This document shows positions 16,175-20,564 of a DNA stretch of 20,564 nucleotides, one piece after another. This stretch comes from JBGPJM01 sp041485385 (lineage in GTDB: Bacteria; Planctomycetota; Phycisphaerae; Phycisphaerales; UBA1924), in NCBI GenBank assembly GCA_041485385.1, contig JBGPJM010000069.1, positions 1 through 20,564 on the forward strand, given 5' to 3'. How positions within the stretch are numbered: position 1 is the first letter of the stretch; every line of letters starts with the position of its first letter. Made by a program: the position numbers and the translations under genes. Below the pieces are notes generated by a model. That model was not told where the DNA came from and made no database searches. It saw nothing but the letters and a program-made list of their open reading frames with translations.

Positions 16175-16411
16175 AGCTGCCGCGGGATGTGCACGGCGCC
16201 GACCTGGTCCGTGCGCTCGCGAAACTCGGCTACCAGCCGACCCGTCAGGCGGGCAGCCACATCCGCCTCACGACGACACGCGGCGGGGGAGCACCACATC
16301 ACGATCCCGGCGCATGACCCGGTCAAGATCGGGACGCTCGCATCGATCGTGCGCGCGGTAGCCGAGCACTCGGGGACGACCCGCGAGGCGGTCATCCGGG
16401 AGCTGTTCTAA
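16171..16411 (+). pseudogene. hicA: HicA-like mRNA interferase toxin gene, frameshifted
   Basis: From the ATG at 16171 the frame reads a HicA N-terminus, with the lysine/leucine helix (LVRALAKLGYQPTRQ) and catalytic-type His at residue 30 in GSHIRL, then leaves the family and stops at 16315-16317 after 48 residues. The rest of HicA (GEHHITIPAHDPVKIGTL, then SIVRAVAEHSGTTREAVI) is intact in the next frame and ends at the TAA at 16409-16411. Removing one G from the five-G run at 16285-16289 restores a normal 79-residue HicA. HicA cleaves mRNA during stress. It is either a true inactivation, a sequence error in a homopolymer, or a slippage site. Confidence 0.85.
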
Positions 16412-16431
16412 GCAGTGCCACCGCCCGCACG

Positions 16432-17307
16432 CTACCTCAACAACCGCCGCCGCCCCGGCGGCGAGTAGATCACCCGCGCCGTGCCGATGATCATCCCGCG
16501 CGCCACGGCGCCCGCCTGATGGCCGCCCGCGCCGGGGTCGCTCCAGTACCGCGAGTCATTCGACCCCTTTTTATCCCCGAGCACGTAGAACTCGTCCGGG
16601 CCCAGCGTCATCGGCGAGCCCTCCCCGCCGCGGCACAGAGATCCTCGCCCCAGGAAGGAGAGGGGCGTGCTGTCGTACGACAGCCATGAGAGCGCCGCGG
16701 GCTTGGGGGCGAGCCGCCCGTTGACGTACACCTCGCCGGCCCGCAGCTCGACCGTTTCGCCCGGAAGCCCGACGAGGCGCTTGACGACGACCTGGTTCGG
16801 CTCGGACGGCAGTCGGAACACGGCGATATCCCAGCGTCCCGGGAAGAGCGTGCGGTCGGCCATGAACCGGTCGCCCGCGCCGAGCGTCGGCTCCATCCCG
16901 TTCGAGTACAGAAGGTGGTACGTGTCGTACACGGTCCGCCTGAGGGCGAGGCTGTAGCCGATGCCCATCGCCCCGTTGATCGCGGCGTAGACGCCGACGA
17001 CCGCGAGCGATCGTCCCCACGTCGCCCGCGCGGCCCACCTCACGGCCATGAACGCCGTCACGAACACCGCGAGCATCAGCGCAAGCAGGCCGATGAGCAG
17101 CGGCGCCGGCGCCGAGGGCGCCCAGACCAAGCCGAGGTAGACCGCCGCGCCCAGCAGCTGCAGGAGCACGCCCACCGCCAGCGCCCGGCGCCATGAGGCG
17201 TTCCTGGCGCGGCAGATCCACGCCGCGCCGCGGATGCAGCACCCGGCGAGCAGCCCGCACACGATGAGTACGGGGGCGAGGAGGCCGAGATAGAGCCAAG
17301 GGGGCAT
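16432..17307 (-). CDS. S26-family signal peptidase I-like membrane protein, nucleophile Ser replaced by Gly
   Basis: A 291-residue membrane protein with four hydrophobic helices (about 4-25, 42-63, 67-92, 99-121) before an S26 peptidase domain. Family boxes: SNGMEPTLGAGDRF (135-148), WDIAVFRLP, VVVKRLVGLPGETVELRAGEVYVNG with the general-base Lys K176, and LGDKKGSNDSRYWSD (243-257). In normal signal peptidase I the residue just before the conserved Met is the catalytic Ser; here it is G137. S135, two residues earlier, is the nearest serine. I chose the ATG at 17307 (MPPWLYLGLLAP); a longer frame to 17430 adds a basic, non-hydrophobic stretch read from a poly-A/T region. It probably sits in the inner membrane. 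It is either a variant peptidase or an inactive relative. Confidence 0.82.
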   Translation of the reverse strand: MPPWLYLGLLAPVLIVCGLLAGCCIRGAAWICRARNASWRRALAVGVLLQLLGAAVYLGLVWAPSAPAPLLIGLLALMLAVFVTAFMAVRWAARATWGRSLAVVGVYAAINGAMGIGYSLALRRTVYDTYHLLYSNGMEPTLGAGDRFMADRTLFPGRWDIAVFRLPSEPNQVVVKRLVGLPGETVELRAGEVYVNGRLAPKPAALSWLSYDSTPLSFLGRGSLCRGGEGSPMTLGPDEFYVLGDKKGSNDSRYWSDPGAGGHQAGAVARGMIIGTARVIYSPPGRRRLLR

Positions 17308-17382
17308 GGGAGAATCCGCGAGCGAAGGAGTACGCAGGATACCGCCAGCGCGCCCTTTTTTTTGCGCGGGGGGCATGATGGC

Positions 17383-17415
17383 GATGGGGCGTCTGTTTGC
17401 CGGCCCCCGAGGCCA
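17383..17415. repeat. Copy B of the 33-base dispersed repeat
   Basis: Partner of 15875-15907, in the same orientation, in the gap between two divergent genes. Four mismatches fall in the first 18 bases; the last 15 are identical. Confidence 0.5.
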
Positions 17416-17542
17416 CCGACCTGGTGCCACGAGCGAACTCTGGAGGTTCCCGCCACCCGCCGGTGTGCCAAGTTGTTGAAGGAGAGCTGCTCATCGGGGC
17501 CCACCTGCATTGGAGCCGCACTTATCGGTTAGGCTCGTACTT

Positions 17543-18289
17543 ATGGCCGAGCCCCCAGCAACCGTCGCTCCGCCGGAGCAACGCTGCCCGGAGTGCGGCT
17601 GGCGCAGCTCGCTCCCGCCCGCCCGCGTGCGCGAGCTGCGCACGTCGCGCCGGTCGCTCCGCGCGGCGCACGCGCCCACCGTGGTCGTCGCGCTCGCCCT
17701 GGCCGCTCTGGCCGTCTGGCTCTGGGCCGGGCGCACACCGTACATCCTGGGCGGCTTCACCGGCGACAAGATGATCTACCCCGGGGTGTCGGGCGCGGAC
17801 CTCGAGCGCGTCGCGGCGGGTGATCCGCTTACGCCCGGCGGACCGCCCGATGAGTTGCTCGGGCGGCTGCTCGCGGCTATCGAGCGCCCCGACGACATCT
17901 ACTTCGAGCCGGGGAACCACGGCGTCAGCGTCGGCTTTATCCGCCCGGGTGGATCATGGTCGGAAAGGCGCGAGATCGGCTGGCCGCTGACCGTCTTCGA
18001 TCGCTCGCGCCTGGTCCACTACACCGATCTCTTGCAGAAGCAGGGGTTCGAGGCCGCCGTCACGGACGAGGGTCTGCCGCCGATCACGGATTGGTCCTTT
18101 CCGGCCGATGCGCGGCGAATGCCGCGGAGCTGGCGGTGGCGGATCGCGGGGGAGACCCTCACGCTCCGCCCGGCGCCGGAGCAGACCGGGGGGAAGCCGA
18201 CCATGATGAGGATCTCGGTGGGGGCGCTCGCCCCGCTTGCGGCCTCGCTGTCGTTGGCTGGTTCCTTCCACGGTGGTGTCTCGCGCTGA
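17543..18289 (+). CDS. Zinc-ribbon membrane protein A (unknown function, possibly truncated)
   Basis: No known family recognised. The 248-residue product starts with a half zinc ribbon QRCPECGWRS (C15, C18), a basic stretch, a membrane helix (about 45-62), and an outer domain of roughly 150 residues with GGSWSERREIGWPLTVFDRS. It ends in a short hydrophobic stretch (MMRISVGALAPLAASLSLAG) cut off by a stop. In the overlapping frame the hydrophobic character and basic cytoplasmic continuation go on (VGWFLPRWCLALIGRIRRRR), suggesting the natural C-terminus lies in the other frame. The ATG at 17543 is preferred to 17510 because it sits directly before the ribbon; no ribosome site is evident. Confidence 0.6.
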   Translation: MAEPPATVAPPEQRCPECGWRSSLPPARVRELRTSRRSLRAAHAPTVVVALALAALAVWLWAGRTPYILGGFTGDKMIYPGVSGADLERVAAGDPLTPGGPPDELLGRLLAAIERPDDIYFEPGNHGVSVGFIRPGGSWSERREIGWPLTVFDRSRLVHYTDLLQKQGFEAAVTDEGLPPITDWSFPADARRMPRSWRWRIAGETLTLRPAPEQTGGKPTMMRISVGALAPLAASLSLAGSFHGGVSR

Positions 18290-18336
18290 TCGGTCGGATC
18301 CGCCGCCGGCGGTTCCCGGCGGCGTGCGTCCGCCTT

Positions 18337-19008
18337 GTGCAGCGGGTGAGCGTGGCGGGCGTCGCGCTCCTCCTGGCGCTCGCGAACGGCATGTCGGTGA
18401 GGGACACCGAGACCGCGCCGCGCGGCAATGGGTCCAACCTCACACAGGCGATGACCAACAACGGGCCGATCTTCTGGATGCGCGAGGGATTCGGGAGGCT
18501 GACGCTCCGGCTATCGGCGCTCCAGGGGCTGCGGGGTTCGGCCGGCGCCGACAGCACACTCGCCCGCGATATCCTCGCGGTTGCACCGAGGCCCGCGCCC
18601 TTGTCCGACCGGTTTCTCTCGGCGGCGCTCGAGACCGAATCGCTGCTGTACCGCAATGACGGCCAGAGGCTGAACGCGTACCTGCCGGTGGTGTGGCTGC
18701 GGCGCGACGTGTATTGGCGGCGGCTGGACTTCGACGTGCCGGAGCCGATCGCCACGCCGCGAGAGACGAGCCTCCGGTTCGTCTCGCGACGGTTGCTGCT
18801 CACGATCGCCCCTGGAGACCCGGCGCGCCCGGCCTTCCGGGCGATGGTGAACGTCGACTCGCTGTCGCTGGTGGTGATGATGCTGTGGGCGCTGGCGATG
18901 GCCGTCACGGCCATCCGCCGGCTGGTCGAGGCGCGAATCGGACGCCGCCGCCGCGCGCGGGGCCGCTGCCCGTGCTGCGGGTACGCCATGACCACCGTCA
19001 CGCCTTGA
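18337..19008 (+). CDS. Zinc-ribbon membrane protein B (unknown function)
   Basis: About 223 residues if the GTG at 18337 is used; GTG 18346, GTG 18352 and ATG 18391 are alternatives, and it may not be a separate gene. It mirrors protein A: membrane helix (about 5-17), outer domain with NNGPIFWMREGFGRLTLRL, a second membrane helix (about 172-192), then basic RRRRARGRCPCCGYAMTTVTP with a CPxC ribbon half at the end. Phycisphaerae encode many such small proteins with a CPxCGYDLRATP tail. No start has a ribosome site. Together A and B form ribbon-helix-outer domain-helix / helix-outer domain-helix-ribbon, which is why a single broken gene is possible. Confidence 0.6.
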   Translation: MQRVSVAGVALLLALANGMSVRDTETAPRGNGSNLTQAMTNNGPIFWMREGFGRLTLRLSALQGLRGSAGADSTLARDILAVAPRPAPLSDRFLSAALETESLLYRNDGQRLNAYLPVVWLRRDVYWRRLDFDVPEPIATPRETSLRFVSRRLLLTIAPGDPARPAFRAMVNVDSLSLVVMMLWALAMAVTAIRRLVEARIGRRRRARGRCPCCGYAMTTVTP

Positions 19009-19051
19009 AGACACCGAGCGGGTGTGTCCGGCCTGCACGCTCGCGGCTGCA

Positions 19052-19390
19052 TCAGACTATGTCGCCGACGATGCGGTCGAAGCGGACGCCGCGGCCGGGG
19101 CCGAAGCGTGCCAGACCGTCGGCGCGCAGGCCCGGCGCGACGTTGGTGAGGTAGTGGTCGAAGCTCTGGCGTGTGTCGAAGACGTACTGGGTCAAGACTC
19201 GCGTGGAGCCGGCCGCCGGGGCGCCGGGATGGCTGGGCGGGAGGTCGTCGGTGAGACGGACGATCATGGATGAGCCGGCCCCGCCGGCGACAACGGCGTC
19301 AACGTGGCCGCCCTGCAGCCACTGGATGTACTCCCGGGCGGTGCGGTCGTCGGGCAGGGTTGCGAGGACCTGATAGCAGATACGGCTCAT
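19052..19390 (-). CDS. DUF4286-like small protein
   Basis: A 112-residue cytoplasmic protein resembling DUF4286: MSRICYQVLATLPDDRTAREYIQWLQGGHVDAVVAGG at the start, VLTQYVFDTRQSFDHYLTNVAPGLRADGLARFG in the second half. The fold is ferredoxin-like (a dimeric alpha-beta barrel style); no catalytic residues are apparent and the function is unknown. The ATG at 19390 gives the family start; the in-frame extension to 19591 overlaps a hairpin and looks non-coding. It lies downstream of the toxin-antitoxin pair but is separated by 118 bases and a hairpin. Confidence 0.75.
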   Translation of the reverse strand: MSRICYQVLATLPDDRTAREYIQWLQGGHVDAVVAGGAGSSMIVRLTDDLPPSHPGAPAAGSTRVLTQYVFDTRQSFDHYLTNVAPGLRADGLARFGPGRGVRFDRIVGDIV

Positions 19391-19444
19391 CGCTGGAGCG
19401 TAGGGGAAGGTGGGATTTCCCGCTGTTCGGTCGATCCCCCGGGA

Positions 19445-19468
19445 CATCGACCCGAAGACGGGTCGATG
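19445..19468 (-). terminator. Perfect 10-bp hairpin after the toxin gene
   Basis: CATCGACCCG and its complement with a four-base loop, 40 bases after the toxin stop codon in the leftward direction. It has no T tract on either strand, so it may be a terminator of unusual type, an RNA-processing signal or a protein site. Confidence 0.45.
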
Positions 19469-19508
19469 GCACGCCGGATGGACATGCTCGACGGACCCTC
19501 GCGGGCGA

Positions 19509-19865
19509 TCAAGGATGGGGCGTGATCGCGATGATGGTGATCTCGCCCGTGGGGGGGGCGGGCCCGTAGCACCAGAAGAGCCGGTAGGCACCCGGTGTTC
19601 GGTTCTGCACGTACGCCTCGAAGACCTTGGTCTTCTTGTCGAACGGGTTCTCGATCGAGTGGAACTCGTGCGTCTTCAGCCCCGGGTGCCTGGGGTTCTC
19701 AAGCATCAGACGCACGCATTTCTCCGCCTGCTTGAACAGCCCCTCGGCCTTCGAGGCCTTCGCTTTTCTATTCCTGCGGCGATTCTCCAGCGACGCCGCG
19801 GCCGCCGCCTGGAGTGCGCGGTAGTTCGTGTCCGCCTCGTCGGTCCATCGCGCGGCGAAGGGCAT
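19509..19865 (-). CDS. RelE-like toxin of a type II toxin-antitoxin pair
   Basis: A 118-residue basic protein starting MPFAARWTDEADTNYRAL, followed by a long charged helix region with many Arg/Lys (ENRRRNRKAKASKAEGLFKQAEKCVRLM), NPRHPGLKTHEF, then KKTKVFEAYVQNRTPGAYRLFWCYGP and a final strand EITIIAITPHP. The order helix-helix, NPxHPGLxxH, strand, YRLFW, strand matches RelE/ParE-superfamily toxins. If active it would cut or block RNA at the ribosome. Its ATG overlaps the antitoxin stop by one base (TGATG), so it is translated from the antitoxin message. Family call is by pattern only. Confidence 0.75.
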   Translation of the reverse strand: MPFAARWTDEADTNYRALQAAAAASLENRRRNRKAKASKAEGLFKQAEKCVRLMLENPRHPGLKTHEFHSIENPFDKKTKVFEAYVQNRTPGAYRLFWCYGPAPPTGEITIIAITPHP

Positions 19866-20149
19866 CAGTCGTCCTGGAGCTCGCCGGCAAGCTCGGCCGC
19901 GCCCGCGAGGTCCGGCCCGCCCTTGGCGAACTTGCCGCCCCTGGCCTGCTTGAGGCCGCGCCGGACCGATGCGAGGGCGCCCTGGTTCTCGTAGAGCCAC
20001 GCCTCCCGCTCGGGAATGACGCGGGCCGGGCGGAGCACCAGCGCATCGCCGTGGCGCTCGACGATCATGGTGCGGTTGGCGAACCCCTCACCGAGGGAGA
20101 TGCGGCCCTTGGAGTCGGTGTGCTTCGTGGAAGTGCTGAGCCTGGCCAT
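19865..20149 (-). CDS. AbrB/MazE-like antitoxin
   Basis: A 94-residue protein beginning MARLSTSTKHTDSKGRISLGEGFANRTMIVERHGDALVLRPARVIPERE, the swapped-hairpin DNA-binding pattern of the SpoVT/AbrB family (DSKGRISL turn). The helical tail, with a basic linker (RRGLKQARGGKFAKGGPD) and an acidic end, would bind the toxin. It is first in the operon and likely represses its own promoter through the inverted repeat at 20162-20196. The ATG at 20149 is preferred; a TTG two codons upstream falls inside the -10 region. No ribosome site exists, and the -10 box is only five bases upstream, so translation would be leaderless. Confidence 0.8.
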   Translation of the reverse strand: MARLSTSTKHTDSKGRISLGEGFANRTMIVERHGDALVLRPARVIPEREAWLYENQGALASVRRGLKQARGGKFAKGGPDLAGAAELAGELQDD

Positions 20150-20154
20150 ACCCA

Positions 20155-20183
20155 AGTATCGCCCACATTCCCACTGTGGTCAA
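20155..20183 (-). promoter_or_regulatory. Promoter of the toxin-antitoxin operon
   Basis: On the minus strand: TTGACC (20183-20178, 5 of 6), a 17-base spacer and GATACT (20160-20155, 4 of 6), then five bases and the antitoxin ATG at 20149. Confidence 0.72.
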
Positions 20184-20196
20184 GTGGGAATGTGGG
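20162..20196. promoter_or_regulatory. Perfect 14-base inverted repeat, likely antitoxin operator
   Basis: CCCACATTCCCACT (20162-20175) and its exact complement (20183-20196) with a 7-base spacer. One arm fills most of the -10/-35 spacer of the antitoxin promoter and the other abuts its -35 box. A further GAATGTGG unit follows at 20196-20203 as a direct repeat. This placement suits autorepression by the AbrB-like antitoxin. Confidence 0.8.
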
Positions 20197-20228
20197 AATG
20201 TGGATGGGCCGGGCGCAGGGAAATGGGG

Positions 20229-20246
20229 TGTGCCGACAACGGCACA
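20229..20246. other. 7-bp inverted repeat between divergent promoters
   Basis: TGTGCCG and CGGCACA around an ACAA loop, 20 bases upstream of the rightward -35 box. It is not followed by a T tract on either strand, so it is more likely a protein-binding site than a terminator. Confidence 0.35.
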
Positions 20247-20266
20247 AAAATATTCCGAACATTTGC

Positions 20267-20294
20267 TTGACAAACCGGTCGAAGACCGTATATT
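20267..20294 (+). promoter_or_regulatory. Near-consensus sigma-70-type promoter for the right-edge gene
   Basis: TTGACA (6 of 6), a 16-base spacer and TATATT (5 of 6), the best promoter in the window. The spacer holds the inverted repeat CGGTC-GAA-GACCG (20276-20288), and another GACCG follows the -10 box at 20295. Transcription would begin around 20301, three bases before the ATG. Confidence 0.82.
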
Positions 20295-20303
20295 GACCGA
20301 ACC

Positions 20304-20564
20304 ATGGTCCGGGCCGTCCCGACATCCCCTCCCCCTCCACTCGATGACGCGACCGCGCCACGCGGCGTGCGGAGCGAAGACCCCGGGCAGAAGCCCGGAG
20401 CCACGGAGTTCCTCCAGGCCTTCCTCGACTCGGGCCTCTCCCTCCCCGCCCTCGCGGCCAAGTTCAACCTCGACCCCATCCAGCTCCTCAACCTCGCCTC
20501 CAGCCCCGACATCCAGCCCCACCTTGAGGCCATCGAGAAGCTCGCCGAGCTTCGCCACCGCGCC
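20304..20564 (+). CDS. Unrecognised protein, N-terminal part, runs off right edge
   Basis: 87 codons are visible and no stop is reached. After a proline-rich, disordered start (residues 1-31) comes a compact helical segment, FLQAFLDSGLSLPALAAKFNLDPIQLLNLAS, that looks like a helix-turn-helix of the kind found in transposase-, terminase- or Xre-like proteins, then PDIQPHLEAIEKLAELRHRA. DNA binding is plausible but unproven. The message would be leaderless, and codon use is C-rich like its neighbours. It is divergent from the toxin-antitoxin operon. Confidence 0.65.
   Translation, partial: MVRAVPTSPPPPLDDATAPRGVRSEDPGQKPGATEFLQAFLDSGLSLPALAAKFNLDPIQLLNLASSPDIQPHLEAIEKLAELRHRA

Noticed and set aside
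17356..17363. T8 run as a terminator
   Set aside because: No stable stem lies directly upstream on the plus strand, and on the minus strand it is an A run; nothing would be terminated there.
17308..17430. N-terminal extension of the signal peptidase-like protein
   Set aside because: It is encoded across a T8 run and repeat copy B; the ATG at 17307 opens directly into the first membrane helix.
19022..19273. Rightward 83-codon frame at the end of gene B
   Set aside because: Beyond the CPAC motif it runs antisense through the DUF4286-like gene with no supporting pattern; kept only as a frameshift observation.
1..20564. CRISPR array, tRNA, rRNA, transposon ends or integrase
   Set aside because: No regularly spaced repeats, cloverleaf-like sequences or transposase/integrase motifs were found on either strand.

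Overview
The window is very GC-rich, with no insertion sequence, phage integrase, CRISPR array, tRNA or rRNA that I can recognise. The gene content points to a planctomycete, most likely class Phycisphaerae. The clues are a membrane protein with a pseudopilin-like N-H-x10-D-G motif beside an ECF sigma factor, an HpnH hopanoid enzyme, a paired AraB-type kinase and fucose/arabinose-isomerase-fold enzyme, an AddB with the N-terminal 'REFVGWDRP' style, and small membrane proteins carrying CPxCG(Y/W) zinc-ribbon ends. This placement is inferred from protein style, not from a marker gene.

Layout. Positions 1-8961 hold a leftward set of four genes: araB-like ribulokinase, a sugar isomerase, addB-like nuclease and addA-like helicase (addA runs off the left edge). 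addB and addA overlap by 4 bases. Divergent from this set is a secreted TlpA-type thioredoxin (9121-9813), closed by a textbook intrinsic terminator. Next is a leftward ECF sigma factor gene overlapping by 4 bases a gene for a membrane protein that combines a duplicated cytoplasmic domain, one membrane helix and a pseudopilin-like outer domain, which is a likely cognate anti-sigma factor. The 323-base gap upstream of sigma carries a strong G-quadruplex motif in the sigma leader.

The rightward block at 12226-15811 has hpnH, then a cytoplasmic XylR_N/V4R-coiled coil-PAS-HWE histidine kinase translationally coupled to a receiver-only response regulator of the FAT GUY type. A small HicB/HicA toxin-antitoxin pair follows, with the toxin gene broken by a single-base frameshift in a G run. 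Then come a leftward S26 signal peptidase-like membrane protein whose usual nucleophile position is glycine, and two rightward membrane proteins with zinc-ribbon ends that may be one gene split by a frameshift.

The right end has a leftward DUF4286-like protein and a second toxin-antitoxin module (AbrB/MazE-like antitoxin, RelE-like toxin). This module is read from a promoter that overlaps a perfect 14-base inverted repeat. A divergent near-consensus promoter drives an unrecognised gene that runs off the right edge. Several promoters here sit so close to the ATG that the messages would be leaderless.

The most interesting items are the sigma/anti-sigma-pseudopilin pair with its G-quadruplex leader, the ligand-sensing HWE kinase beside hpnH, the palindrome-controlled leaderless toxin-antitoxin operon, and the serine-less signal peptidase.
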